NCBI RefSeq assembly: GCF_002091675.1
Contig: NZ_BDAE01000001.1
Coordinates: 248,001-312,000 of the forward strand
Length of the DNA: 64,000 nucleotides
Direction of reading: 5' to 3'
DNA from: Pseudomonas luteola NBRC 103146
GTDB lineage: Bacteria; Pseudomonadota; Gammaproteobacteria; Pseudomonadales; Pseudomonadaceae
Under the pieces are notes generated by a model. It had not been told where the DNA came from. It saw nothing but the letters and a program-made list of their open reading frames with translations, and did no database searches. A program made the position numbers and the translations under genes. Shown piece by piece: positions 15,759 through 24,811 of the stretch; the first letter of the stretch is position 1, and each line of letters begins with the position of its first letter.

Positions 15759-16469
15759 TCAAGGTGCGGGTGCTATGAACCTCAGCCTTTTCGGATATCC
15801 CACCAGGTCTGGATTCAATACGGGACTTTCCAGAAACACCGCCATGCTTGTTCCTACCACCTGCGCGGATTTCACCAGCAGTTCCTGCCCATCCCCCAGG
15901 CGAACAATTGCGCCGGGCTTGAAGCCCTTGCGGTTCATGGTAGTAACGGGAATGGAAAAACCGGCTGCCTTTCGATACACGCCCTTGAGCCAGTCCTCGT
16001 TCGTAAGGTTATTGATACGCGTGCTGAACTCTTCCTGCGGCACGACCTTGGGCGGGACGGGATCGCCGCCATTGAGCCCAACCGTCAGCCGACGCGGATA
16101 ACCTACAGCGCTGCCATCCAGCAGCGGACCCTCTACCCATACGGCCATGTTCTTGTCGCCGACCTGCACCTGCTTGACCGCCACAATCGCGCCCGTTGCC
16201 AGGAGCACCTTTGCTCCAGGCTTGAACGCATTCTGGTTGGTCTGCGTGGCCGGAATCGAAAAGCCGGCGGCCTTGCGATAGACCCCGTTCTGCCAGTCCT
16301 CATTGGTGAAGTCATTGATGGAGCTGGTAACAGAGGTATTTACCTGGCTGACGGCTATCGGCGTAGCGGTAGACGGCTCGGCAGCCAGCGCCGCATGGCT
16401 CCCCAAGGCTAAGGTCGCGAAGGCCAGCGCGTTCAGTAAGGGGCGGGAAAGGAGAGTAGGTAGTCTCAT
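15759..16469 (-). CDS. Exported protein with two copies of one domain
   Basis: A 236-residue protein with a signal peptide (hydrophobic core 11-24, likely cut after ALAA at about 30). The mature part is a tandem duplication: residues 51-128 and 152-229 align nearly throughout. Each copy has TNEDW, GVYRKAAGFSIP, FKPGA, a V-rich strand, then VGYP and RRL or KRL, joined by a proline-rich linker (DPVPPKVVPQEE). I recall the single domain from other exported Pseudomonas proteins, sometimes beside glycosidase domains, but no function. A binding module for surface polysaccharide is possible. Only hairpin-poor sequence and a partial REP-like half site (15684-15695) separate it from rep. Confidence 0.75.
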   Translation of the reverse strand: MRLPTLLSRPLLNALAFATLALGSHAALAAEPSTATPIAVSQVNTSVTSSINDFTNEDWQNGVYRKAAGFSIPATQTNQNAFKPGAKVLLATGAIVAVKQVQVGDKNMAVWVEGPLLDGSAVGYPRRLTVGLNGGDPVPPKVVPQEEFSTRINNLTNEDWLKGVYRKAAGFSIPVTTMNRKGFKPGAIVRLGDGQELLVKSAQVVGTSMAVFLESPVLNPDLVGYPKRLRFIAPAP

Positions 16470-16666
16470 ATTGTTTTAGGGTATGAGTGACGGAGCCCCT
16501 TTGAGTGCAAAAATGTGAAATAAATCGCTCTTGGCAAAAAAATAATGGCCGTTTGCCAACGATGGGTAAACCAAGGTGTCGGCCATCTTTTAGGCACCGG
16601 CTCTTTTCAACAGGGCTGCTAATCGGTACACCGGATCAACCCGACTTCAACCTGGAGCGCCCACCC

Positions 16667-17539
16667 ATGTTCTCTGGCTTTCAAAAAGCTCAGTGCCATG
16701 TCAACGGTGTTGATATTGCCTACCGGATCGGAGGCAGTGGGCCGGGATTGCTCCTGCTGCATGGGCATCCGCAAACGCATATTATCTGGCGCAAGGTAGC
16801 GCCTACGCTGGCTGAGCGATTCACCGTTGTGGCGGCGGACCTGCGTGGTTATGGCGATAGCGGCAAGCCGCCTGCTGACCCCCAGCATCTGACCTATGCC
16901 AAGCGCACCCTGGCGCAAGACAATATCGAGCTCATGCAAACGTTGGGCTTCGACACATTTGATCTGCTCGCCCATGACCGCGGCGCCCGAGTGGCTCACC
17001 GTCTGGCGATGGATCACCCCGCCGCGGTACGGCAAATGATCCTGCTCGACATCGCCCCTACGCTGGCTATGTACAACCAGACCGACGAAGCCTTTGCTCG
17101 CGCCTATTGGCACTGGTTTTTCCTGATCCGCCCGGCGCCGTTGCCAGAAACTCTTATCGACGCCGACCCGGATCTCTACCTGCGCAGCGTTATGGGCACT
17201 CGCAGCGCAGGCCTTGCACCGTTCATGGATGGCGCGTTTGAAGAGTATCTGCGCTGCCTCAAATTGCACGGCACGGCCAGAGGCATCTGCGAAGACTACC
17301 GGGCCAGCGCCACGATCGATCTTGAGCACGACCGCGCCGATCGCGCCGCCAATCGAATGCTGACCATGCCCACCCTTGCACTCTGGGGCGCTGACGGCAT
17401 CGTAGGCAAATGCTTCGACCCGCTCGCAGAATGGAACAAGGTAGCAGCTAATGTGCAGGGCAAGGCGCTACCCGGTGGGCATTACTTGCCGGAAGAAGTG
17501 CCGGAAGCGCTATTGGGTGAGGTGATAGCGTTTTTGTAG
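16667..17539 (+). CDS. Alpha/beta hydrolase, fluoroacetate (haloacetate) dehalogenase-like
   Basis: A 290-residue alpha/beta hydrolase. Every residue known to matter in the fluoroacetate dehalogenase of Rhodopseudomonas has a counterpart: nucleophile Asp104 and Arg105/Arg108 in HDRGAR, Asp128 in LLDIAP, the halide pocket His149-Trp150 in YWHWFFL, Tyr211 in EDYRAS, and base His272 in GGHYLP. The oxyanion loop HGHPQTH replaces the usual HGFPQ. The enzyme should hydrolyse a carbon-halogen bond in a short halo-acid in the cytoplasm; epoxide hydrolysis is less likely because the Asp-Arg-x2-Arg pair is specific. ATG 16667 is chosen at MFSGFQ; the frame extends 54 codons upstream. Stands alone. Confidence 0.82.
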   Translation: MFSGFQKAQCHVNGVDIAYRIGGSGPGLLLLHGHPQTHIIWRKVAPTLAERFTVVAADLRGYGDSGKPPADPQHLTYAKRTLAQDNIELMQTLGFDTFDLLAHDRGARVAHRLAMDHPAAVRQMILLDIAPTLAMYNQTDEAFARAYWHWFFLIRPAPLPETLIDADPDLYLRSVMGTRSAGLAPFMDGAFEEYLRCLKLHGTARGICEDYRASATIDLEHDRADRAANRMLTMPTLALWGADGIVGKCFDPLAEWNKVAANVQGKALPGGHYLPEEVPEALLGEVIAFL

Positions 17540-17782
17540 ACATGAATAAAAAGGAGGGTGGGGTGTCGGCTCACTCGTCAGGCTGACTGTTTAAGTTTGC
17601 ATACCTGCAACGCCTCGAATGATTCGGGACGTTGTCGTTTCCGGCCTTTATCTCGCAATTCGTGGCAGGCGGGATGCCGACGTAAGGTCAGGAATTGCCG
17701 CAAAGGCGCTACGGTCTAGTCATGACAGCTTTTTACGCTGTCCCTCGCTTGATGTTTTTCCCCTCGTATTCCAAGGACCGTT

Positions 17783-19633
17783 ATGCACGAACAACAGCTC
17801 TTGTTCGCCTTTGCCGGTATCGGCGTTATTGCCCTGATGTGCCAGTGGCTGGCCTGGCGGCTGCGCTTGCCGGCGATTCTGTTTCTGCTGGTCTGCGGCA
17901 TCCTGGCGGGTCCGGTCACGGGCTGGCTCGATCCGCAGGCGCTGCTGGGACCCCTCCTGTTTCCTGTCGTCTCGATGGCGGTGGCGCTGATCCTGTTCGA
18001 AGGCAGCCTTACGTTGCACCTATCCGAATGGCGGGAGATTGGCAGTGTGGTACACCGACTGGTTACGGCCGGAGCGCTGGTGACGTGGGCCGTCATTACC
18101 ATTGCCACCCACTATCTGCTCGACTTTCCTTGGGATCTGGCGCTGCTGTTTGGCAGCATGACGCTGGTAACCGGTCCGACGGTGATCGTGCCGATGCTGA
18201 GGGTGGTGCGCCCCCGGGCGTCGGTGGCCAATATCCTGCGCTGGGAGGGTATTGTCATCGACCCTATTGGCGCGCTGCTGGCGGTGGTGGTGTATAGCTT
18301 TGTGGTCGCCCGGGATGCCGGTAGCGGGGTCAGTCAGAGCCTGACGACGTTTGCCGCAGTGATTGTATGCGGCTGTGTGTTCGGCCTGGCCGGAGGCTGG
18401 CTGCTGGGGCAGGTACTGAAGCGGCAGTGGTTGCCGGATTACCTGTACAACCTGGCGAGCCTGGCAGCGGTGTTGGGCGTCTTCATCGTATCCAATCACT
18501 TTGTGCATGAGTCGGGTCTCCTGGCGGTTACGCTGATGGGCATGTGCCTGGCGAACATGAAGGATGTCGATGTACGGGAGATCCTGCATTTCAAGGAGAA
18601 CCTGAGCGTCCTGCTCATTTCCGGGCTGTTCATTCTCCTGGCGGCGCGGCTGGACCTGAATGCCTTGCTGGCGCTAGGACCTGCGGTACTCGTCCTGCTG
18701 CTGGTGATCCTGTTCGTGGCGCGACCGCTGAACGTGCTGGTCTCGACCTGGGGGTCGACGCTGTCCTGGCGCGAGCGGGTGCTGCTGGGCTGGATTGCGC
18801 CGCGTGGCATCGTGGCGGCCGCCGTCTCGGCAATCTTTGCGATTCGCCTGACCAGCGAAGGGAATGATGATGCCGCCTTACTGGTGCCGCTCACCTTTGC
18901 AGTCATCATCGGCACGGTGGTGCTGCAAAGCGCAACGGCCCGTCCGCTTGCTCGTCTGCTCAAGGTGGCCGAACCCGCGCCGACCGGCTTTCTCATCATC
19001 GGTGCCAACCCAGTAGGTCGCGCCTTGGGCAAAGCCCTGCAACAGCTGGGCGTGCGCGTCATGTTGACCGATTCGAACTGGGACAACATCAGTAGCGCGC
19101 GCATGGATGAGCTGCCCACTTACTTTGGCAATCCGGCGTCTCAGCACGCCGAGGCGCACATGGATCTGGTAGGGATCGGCCGTCTGCTTGGCGTATCTCC
19201 CGCGGGCGAACTGAACACCCTCGCCAGCATGCGGTTTCGCCATGAGTTCGGTGCCAACGAGCTGTACACCGTGTACAGCGGCAAGGACAGCCAGCGAAGC
19301 GACAAGCACCGCGCGAGTGAAGAGCACCGTGGTCAGGCGCTTGGCAGTCCGGCCCTTACTTATCCACAGCTGGCCGGGCGACTGGCGCGAGGAGACGAGA
19401 TCCGAACCACGCGGCTAACGGACGGTTTTGGCTGGGCTGACTATCAGGCGCTGCATGAAGGCAAGGCGCTGGTACTGTTCGCCCGCGATCCGCAGGACAA
19501 GATCCGTGTTGTCACACCGGACAGCAGCTGGCAGCCCCAGGCCGGCTGGACGGTGGTGGCGCTGATCGAGCCAACGGAGGATGACGTCGCCCGTGAGCCG
19601 GCAGCCAACGTCGCGCCTACGCTGCCGGGCTGA
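17783..19633 (+). CDS. CPA1-type cation:proton antiporter with C-terminal nucleotide-binding domain
   Basis: A 616-residue inner-membrane antiporter. Residues 1-390 hold about twelve helices with a Na+/H+ exchanger pattern (VALILFEGSLTLHLSEWREIG, LVTGPTVIVPMLR, RWEGIVIDPIGALLAV with its Asp). After about residue 398 comes a Rossmann-like GFLIIGANPVGRALGKAL segment, as in TrkA-N regulatory domains, then a variable tail. It likely exchanges K+ or Na+ for H+, with nucleotide control through the tail. ATG 17783 follows AAGGACC. Close relatives are often called NhaP- or KefB-like sodium:proton antiporters. Confidence 0.88.
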   Translation: MHEQQLLFAFAGIGVIALMCQWLAWRLRLPAILFLLVCGILAGPVTGWLDPQALLGPLLFPVVSMAVALILFEGSLTLHLSEWREIGSVVHRLVTAGALVTWAVITIATHYLLDFPWDLALLFGSMTLVTGPTVIVPMLRVVRPRASVANILRWEGIVIDPIGALLAVVVYSFVVARDAGSGVSQSLTTFAAVIVCGCVFGLAGGWLLGQVLKRQWLPDYLYNLASLAAVLGVFIVSNHFVHESGLLAVTLMGMCLANMKDVDVREILHFKENLSVLLISGLFILLAARLDLNALLALGPAVLVLLLVILFVARPLNVLVSTWGSTLSWRERVLLGWIAPRGIVAAAVSAIFAIRLTSEGNDDAALLVPLTFAVIIGTVVLQSATARPLARLLKVAEPAPTGFLIIGANPVGRALGKALQQLGVRVMLTDSNWDNISSARMDELPTYFGNPASQHAEAHMDLVGIGRLLGVSPAGELNTLASMRFRHEFGANELYTVYSGKDSQRSDKHRASEEHRGQALGSPALTYPQLAGRLARGDEIRTTRLTDGFGWADYQALHEGKALVLFARDPQDKIRVVTPDSSWQPQAGWTVVALIEPTEDDVAREPAANVAPTLPG

Positions 19634-19721
19634 TCACGCCCGGCGTAGCCCTTATGATGATGGCATTCTTCTACGCCCGGCCGCTGAATAGGGCCGTGCC
19701 TCATCTTTCTGGAGTCCCTTC

Positions 19722-20327
19722 ATGACCACAACCACCCGCCGCCCCGTTCCTCTCCCCAAGGCCTATCGGCTGCTTAACCATGGGCCGACGGTGCTGGTCA
19801 GTGCGGCACACAAAGGTAAGCGCAACATCATGGCGGCGGCCTGGGCGATGGCGATCGATTTCGAGCCGCCCAAGGTGGCGGTTGTCCTGGATAAGTCCAC
19901 CTGGACGCGGGAGCTGCTGGAGCAGTCCGGCACCTTTGTGCTGAACGTGCCGGTGGTGACGCAGGCGGACATCGCCCAGACCGTGGGAACCACGTCGGGC
20001 CGCGAGCTGGATCGGGGCGGAAAGGATAAGTTTGCGCTGTATGGGCTGGAGACCTTTACCGGTGAGCAGGTCGAAGCACCGCTGCTGGAGGGCTGCGTGG
20101 CGTGGCTGGAGTGCCGCCTGCTGCCGGAGCCGGACAATGAACAACAGTATGATTTGTTCCTGGGTGAAGTGATTGCTGCACAGGCCGACGAGCGCGTCTT
20201 CAAGGAGGGGCACTGGTCATTTGAGGGGCACGATGAGCTGCGCACGCTGCACCATATTGCGGGCGGACACTTTCTGGTAATTGGCGATTCGGTGGTGGGA
20301 ACGCCGCTGTCCCCTAAACAGGAATAG
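19722..20327 (+). CDS. Flavin reductase-like, FMN-binding split-barrel protein
   Basis: A 201-residue protein of the flavin reductase-like family (DIM6/NTAB type). Typical segments are PTVLVSAAHKGKRNIMAAAWAMAID, PPKVAVVLDKSTWTRELLEQSGTFVLNVP and the later LLEGCVAWLECRLL. It probably binds FMN or reduces it with NAD(P)H for a partner oxygenase, but no oxygenase lies nearby. ATG 19722 follows TCTGGAGTCC. About 90 bp separate it from the antiporter gene upstream; co-transcription is possible. Confidence 0.85.
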   Translation: MTTTTRRPVPLPKAYRLLNHGPTVLVSAAHKGKRNIMAAAWAMAIDFEPPKVAVVLDKSTWTRELLEQSGTFVLNVPVVTQADIAQTVGTTSGRELDRGGKDKFALYGLETFTGEQVEAPLLEGCVAWLECRLLPEPDNEQQYDLFLGEVIAAQADERVFKEGHWSFEGHDELRTLHHIAGGHFLVIGDSVVGTPLSPKQE

Positions 20328-20465
20328 CCCCGCATTTACCGGCCCGGCAGCCTGCCGGGTCAGCCTTGATGCCTGCACTTCGGCATCCGTTTTTGACTCC
20401 ATCTACTGCATTACGGCAGAGTACGCGCCTTTTTGGGTAGGCTTGCACTCCGCTGGAGGATGGTA

Positions 20466-21782
20466 ATGAATGCAGTAGTCGCGGCCGTAGGACTCATGTT
20501 GGTCCTCAGCCTGTGCCGCGTAAACGTGGTGATCGCCATGGTCGCCAGTGCGCTCGTCGGCGGGATGCTGGGCGGGTTGGGAATGGATGGCACGCTCAAG
20601 GCCTTCAATACGGGGCTGGGTTCAGGTGCCACGGTGGCGTTGTCCTACGCCATGTTGGGGGCCTTTGCGGTCGCCATCAGCAAATCCGGGCTGGCACATG
20701 CGCTGGCGAGCAAGGTGCTCGTCATGGTCGGTCGCAGCGAGAACAAGGGCGGCGGCATGGTGAAGTGGATCCTGATGGCCATGATCCTGGCGGTTTCCAT
20801 CTCGTCGCAAAACATCCTGCCGATTCACATTGCCTTTATTCCGTTGCTGATTCCGCCGCTCCTGTATGTGTTGACACGTCTGCAGATCGACCGTCGGCTG
20901 ATTGCCTGTGTGATGACGTTTGGTCTGGTGACGCCCTACATGTTTCTGCCGGTGGGGTTTGGCACCATCTTCCTGAACGACATTCTGCTGGCCAATGTGG
21001 CAAAGGCAGGCGTGGATATCAGTGGTATCAGCATCACGCACGCGATGGCCATTCCGGCGCTGGGGATGGTGTGTGGGCTGGCAATCGCCTCTTTCAGCTA
21101 TCGCCGCAAGCGTGTCTATGATCTGGCGCGGCTGGAGCAGGCCGAGCATGTCGAGGCGAGCTACAACCCCAAGAGTCTGCTGATGGCGGGTGTGGCGGTT
21201 GCGGTCGCCTTTAGCGTACAGCTGTGGTTGGACTCCATGATCATCGGTGCACTGGCCGGTTTTCTGGTGTTCTCGGCCTCAGGCGTCGTGCGGTGGAAGG
21301 AGTCGGATGACCTCTTTACCGAAGGCATGAAGATGATGGCGGCTATCGGCTTTATCATGATTACCGCCCAGGGCTTTGCCGAGGTAATGACCGCAACAGG
21401 ACAGGTGAAGAGCCTGGTGGATGCGTCTGCGGACTGGATTGGCCATAGCAAGGCGGTAGGGGCATTTCTGATGCTGCTGGTAGGCCTTCTGGTCACCATG
21501 GGGATTGGTTCGTCATTCTCGACGGTCCCGATTATTGCCGCGATCTTTGTGCCGCTTAGCGTGCAGCTGGGCTTTAGCCCGCTGGCTATCGTGACCCTGA
21601 TCGGAACCGCGGGCGCCTTGGGTGACGCGGGCTCGCCGGCGTCTGACTCCACCCTTGGCCCAACCGCCGGTCTCAACGTGGACGGTCAGCACAACCACAT
21701 CTGGGATACCGTGGTGCCCACCTTCCTGCATTACAACCTGCCGCTGATGGTATTCGGCTGGGTTGCCGCGATGGTGTTGTAA
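20466..21782 (+). CDS. Na+/H+ antiporter family protein (YuiF/NhaC-type)
   Basis: A 438-residue membrane protein with about eleven helices. The [26 protein letters not shown] opening, the [16 protein letters not shown] loop and the [24 protein letters not shown] segment near the end are typical of the YuiF/HI1107 group of the ion transporter superfamily. The start is ATG 20466, six bases after GGAGG; ATG 20460 would touch the ribosome site. Whether the cargo is Na+ or an amino acid cannot be told from sequence. Confidence 0.85.
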   Translation: MNAVVAAVGLMLVLSLCRVNVVIAMVASALVGGMLGGLGMDGTLKAFNTGLGSGATVALSYAMLGAFAVAISKSGLAHALASKVLVMVGRSENKGGGMVKWILMAMILAVSISSQNILPIHIAFIPLLIPPLLYVLTRLQIDRRLIACVMTFGLVTPYMFLPVGFGTIFLNDILLANVAKAGVDISGISITHAMAIPALGMVCGLAIASFSYRRKRVYDLARLEQAEHVEASYNPKSLLMAGVAVAVAFSVQLWLDSMIIGALAGFLVFSASGVVRWKESDDLFTEGMKMMAAIGFIMITAQGFAEVMTATGQVKSLVDASADWIGHSKAVGAFLMLLVGLLVTMGIGSSFSTVPIIAAIFVPLSVQLGFSPLAIVTLIGTAGALGDAGSPASDSTLGPTAGLNVDGQHNHIWDTVVPTFLHYNLPLMVFGWVAAMVL

Positions 21783-21796
21783 GCCTCGCTGCATAT

Positions 21797-21827
21797 AAAA
21801 AAGCCGCCCATTCGAGGCGGCTTTTTT
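21797..21827 (+). terminator. Intrinsic terminator
   Basis: AAGCCGCC and GGCGGCTT arms with a seven-base loop, followed by six T and preceded by A-run. It begins 14 bases after the antiporter stop and can act in both directions. Confidence 0.9.
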
Positions 21828-21859
21828 GTGGGTTAAGAATGTAGGGCGTAGCGTTTGTT

Positions 21860-21888
21860 GATGGGTTGAACAACGCGATACCCATCAT
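21860..21888 (+). repeat. REP-like palindromic repeat, copy 3
   Basis: GATGGGTTGA, ACAAC, GCGATACCCATCA. Outer arms GATGGGT and ACCCATC pair. It lies between convergent genes just past a terminator. Confidence 0.6.
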
Positions 21889-21908
21889 TCTCACATCCTG
21901 CCCCTTAC

Positions 21909-22793
21909 TCAACGCGGTGTCCCAAACACCTGCGTCCAGTAGATGACCTCGCTGCTCTTGGGATTGACGGCATAAGCCGTACCCATCTGGGTGTAGTCCG
22001 GGTTCATGATGTTGCTGCAATGGCCAGGGCTGGCCAGCCAGCCGGAGACAACCTGCTTGGGTGAGCCGGGGCCACCGGCAATGTTCTCGCCGATCCGTCG
22101 CCATTGATAACCCTGTTGCTGGGCGCGCTTGTCCACCTGACTGCCATCCTTGCCGGCATGGCTGAAGTAATCAAGCGAGGCCATCTCGCGGCTGTGAGCG
22201 AGGGCGGCGTTGGCCAGCTTGGCGTCCCAGGTGAGCGGCTTGGCACTCTTGAAGGACTGACTCCCGCAGCGGCGCGGCTTGGCGCGCGCCTCGTTGACCA
22301 GCCTGAGGACTTCCTTACCGGCAGACTGCCAGTCGCCGATATTGCCCGACAACACCGGCTGGGCCAGGACGATTTGCCAGCGATTACCCGAACGCGAGAC
22401 GCCAACCTCAGCGTAATGTGAGTCCAAGAGCGCTTTGCAATAACTCTGGGTCAACACCTGCATGGCAGCTTCCGCCCCGGCCGGTGCCGAAATAGCCATG
22501 GCTTGCACCTGGGCTGCCTGATAACCCGCCCCGCGCAAGACCTCACGCAGCTGCATGCCCTGTGAAAGACGCACCTGGGCCAGTTTTTCGTTGGCGGCCA
22601 GTGGGCCAGCAGGAGCCGTACGCTGCCCGTTACAGCGTTGTGGCGCAGCACGGTACTGGTTGATCAGGCTGATGAGCTGACTGCTGTCGCTGGCCTGCGC
22701 AAAAGGCATCATGGACAGGTTTGCCAGCAGCGCGGCCCCCATCACGGTGGATAAACGAAGCGTGGAGCAGGACGAAGTAGGCATGATAGTCAT
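21909..22793 (-). CDS. Exported protein with two CAP (SCP-like) domains, the first degenerate
   Basis: A 294-residue protein from ATG 22793 (22784 is an equal choice), with a signal peptide ending near FAQA. Residues about 35-160 form a first CAP-like half (LISLINQYRAAPQRC ... HYAEVGVSRSGNRW), which lacks the usual motifs. The second half has them all: LVNEARAKPRRC, REMASLDYFSHAGKDG, GENIAGG, and WLASPGHCSNIMNPDYTQMG. CAP proteins are exported and their roles in bacteria are mostly unknown; lipid or peptide binding is proposed. Cysteine pairs in both halves suggest disulfides. The gene is monocistronic and convergent with the antiporter. Confidence 0.83.
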   Translation of the reverse strand: MTIMPTSSCSTLRLSTVMGAALLANLSMMPFAQASDSSQLISLINQYRAAPQRCNGQRTAPAGPLAANEKLAQVRLSQGMQLREVLRGAGYQAAQVQAMAISAPAGAEAAMQVLTQSYCKALLDSHYAEVGVSRSGNRWQIVLAQPVLSGNIGDWQSAGKEVLRLVNEARAKPRRCGSQSFKSAKPLTWDAKLANAALAHSREMASLDYFSHAGKDGSQVDKRAQQQGYQWRRIGENIAGGPGSPKQVVSGWLASPGHCSNIMNPDYTQMGTAYAVNPKSSEVIYWTQVFGTPR

Positions 22794-22940
22794 TGGCAGA
22801 ACGGCAACCGATAGAAACAGTGGCTGCTCCAGGCTGGAACAGTCATCACCGCGCAGGCATGACGATACGTCAATTTGCCTGTATGGCATCTGAAAAAAGC
22901 GATTTTCGTTTAGCCAATCACTGGAGTGTCATGGATTGAC

Positions 22941-23501
22941 TCATGCCTTCCTATAAACGGTAGGGTGCCAGAAGTCCTTCAGGATCAAGTGAAGCGGTCC
23001 GGCCCAGCCCTGTTTACGCAGGTGGTGAGCGATCAGCACGTTCATGATCCCATGGCCCATCAACAGAACCGAGCCATGTTCCTGGGCGAGGGCGATCAGC
23101 TTGTCGGCGGCCTGCTTGGCCCGTCGGTTGGACGCAAAGATGGACTCAGTGTGAGTGGATAAGCCTAGAAACCAGGCTGACCGCAGCATCAAACGCCACA
23201 TTTTTACGGGGAGTTTGGGCCAAGGGAGATCGAACCCAGGCAGGTGTGCCTCAGCAAAGGTTTTATCGCATGTATAAGGACGCTCACCGGCCAGATGATT
23301 GAGCGATTGCATGCAGCGTGACAAGGAGCTGCAAACCAACACACCGGCACTGCTCGCCAGCTCGACGAGATCGGCTGGAAGCTTATGGCAGAGTACATCG
23401 GCCTTCTGGTAGCCCTCGACCCACTCCATCATCTCTCGGGGTGATAGCCATTTCGTGCCGGAGTGATCGGGTTTGCCATGGCGTACAAGGGTGATTTGCA
23501 T
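22941..23501 (-). CDS. Histidine phosphatase family protein
   Basis: A 186-residue phosphatase of the phosphoglycerate-mutase-like superfamily. The RHG signature with phospho-accepting histidine is at VRHGKPDH (residues 5-12), and the second catalytic histidine at LLMGHGIMN. ATG 23501 gives the usual close-to-RHG start, although the frame extends 11 codons upstream. Substrate unknown; a phospho-sugar or lipid phosphate is possible. Confidence 0.85.
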   Translation of the reverse strand: MQITLVRHGKPDHSGTKWLSPREMMEWVEGYQKADVLCHKLPADLVELASSAGVLVCSSLSRCMQSLNHLAGERPYTCDKTFAEAHLPGFDLPWPKLPVKMWRLMLRSAWFLGLSTHTESIFASNRRAKQAADKLIALAQEHGSVLLMGHGIMNVLIAHHLRKQGWAGPLHLILKDFWHPTVYRKA

Positions 23502-24145
23502 GAAGTCTCCGCTCCCGCGGGTGAGTCCGTTCAAAGGCAGGCGATACCTGTGAAGCGATATGACGGCTGCGCTCGCGTTTTATTCCGTAGGGGATAAAAA
23601 ATAGCTGCCCTGAGTGTCGTCGAGTCATGAAATTGAGCATCAGCACCGGAATGCTCAAAAGTTTTCTGACCGGTCAGAGTGGATTGCGTTTGAGTATGTC
23701 TTGGGTTACGCATTCGAACTTATTTCGCTCCTGAATGGACATGCAAGTTCGATCGATTCCAGGAAAGTTTTTGAAATATTCCGCTGCTTCAAACGAGTCC
23801 GGTCTAACGCTTAACTACATATTTATTTGCATGTAAAAGTACATGTTAATGAGCATAAAAACGAAACGGTTACCGCTCCGCTATAAAGCAGAATAGATGC
23901 CGCCTTGATAAGTATTGCCTCATTTTGGTGCCAGTCACCTAAAACCTAAAAACACTTATAAATCAGCCGCTTCGCTTGTTCTGAGTGGTAGCTGAACAGC
24001 TCCTGTACCGCTCGTCTGCACCTGATCGAGACGGTTAAAAAGCAGGAACTCCCTTCAATAACAACCCTCAGAAATTACGAACGCTGACGGAAAACGGTTA
24101 GCGAAAACACAAGGCATGACGTCCCAATCCATTAGGAGAAAGACA
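23502..24145. other. Gene-free region upstream of the KGG genes, about 644 bp
   Basis: AT-rich toward its right part. I see no convincing gene. A perfect 12-bp palindrome CTGACCGGTCAG lies at 23666-23677. The right end should contain the promoter of the first KGG gene, but no clear -35/-10 pair was identified. Confidence 0.5.
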
Positions 24146-24313
24146 ATGGCAAACAGTAACTCAGGCAACTTTGCAAACGATCGTGAAAAAGCATCTGAAG
24201 CTGGAAAGAAAGGTGGTCAGAACAGCGGCGGCAACTTCGCCAATGACCGCGAAAAAGCTTCCGAAGCGGGTCGCAAAGGTGGTCAGAACAGCCACGGCGG
24301 TGGTCGTAGCTAA
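24146..24313 (+). CDS. KGG-repeat stress protein, copy 1
   Basis: A 55-residue hydrophilic protein with two repeats of GNFANDREKASEAG followed by KKGGQNS or RKGGQNS, ending HGGGRS. This is the KGG (YciG/con-10-like) motif of general stress proteins found in E. coli, Pseudomonas and fungi. These are thought to be disordered until bound and to help survive desiccation, heat or acid. ATG 24146 follows AGGAGAAAGAC. Two more copies follow in tandem. Confidence 0.88.
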   Translation: MANSNSGNFANDREKASEAGKKGGQNSGGNFANDREKASEAGRKGGQNSHGGGRS

Positions 24314-24374
24314 TTCCTGAGCCGAACAGGTTTTTACAGTCCGTCCCAATCCGAAAGAAAAGAGGAGCAAGACC

Positions 24375-24545
24375 ATGACTCAGAATAGCAATCCAGGCAA
24401 CTTTGCAAACGATCGTGAAAAAGCGTCCGAAGCCGGCAAGAAAGGCGGACAGAACAGCGGCGGTAACTTCGCCAATGATCGCGAAAAAGCATCCGAAGCA
24501 GGTAAGAAAGGCGGTCAGAATAGCCACGGCGGCGGCCGTAGCTAA
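24375..24545 (+). CDS. KGG-repeat stress protein, copy 2
   Basis: A 56-residue paralogue (MTQNSNPGNFAND ...) with two repeats ending in KKGGQNS and the same HGGGRS tail. Start ATG 24375 follows GAGGAGCAAGACC. A CCAATCCG block stands 25 bp upstream of the start, as before copies 1 and 3. The gene begins 61 bp after copy 1. It is below common ORF length cut-offs and easily missed. Confidence 0.87.
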   Translation: MTQNSNPGNFANDREKASEAGKKGGQNSGGNFANDREKASEAGKKGGQNSHGGGRS

Positions 24546-24643
24546 GTGACCCCAGACAGGCGAAGTCTTGTGCTTCGTTCACCTAGCTGAACTGACACGT
24601 TGTATTTCAGTCCAGTCCCAATCCGTATATGAGGAGAAAGACA

Positions 24644-24811
24644 ATGGCAAATAACAACCCAGGCAATTTCGCAAACGATCGTGAGAAAGCATCTGAAGCG
24701 GGTCGTAAAGGCGGTCACAACAGTGGCGGTAACTTCGCCAATGACCGTGAAAAGGCTTCCGAGGCTGGCCGCAAAGGCGGCCAGAATAGCCACGGCGGTG
24801 GCCGTAGCTAA
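24644..24811 (+). CDS. KGG-repeat stress protein, copy 3
   Basis: A 55-residue paralogue (MANNNPGNFAND ...), with repeat endings RKGGHNS and RKGGQNS and the HGGGRS tail. Start ATG 24644 follows GAGGAGAAAGAC. It lies 98 bp after copy 2. The three genes differ mostly at silent positions, so the proteins are under strong selection. Confidence 0.88.
   Translation: MANNNPGNFANDREKASEAGRKGGHNSGGNFANDREKASEAGRKGGQNSHGGGRS

Noticed and set aside
23614-23814. 66-codon open frame before the KGG genes
   Set aside because: No ribosome site, no family pattern, and composition like the non-coding surroundings.
24146-24811. CRISPR-like repeat array
   Set aside because: The regular repeats are coding repeats of the KGG proteins, with no unique spacers of equal length.
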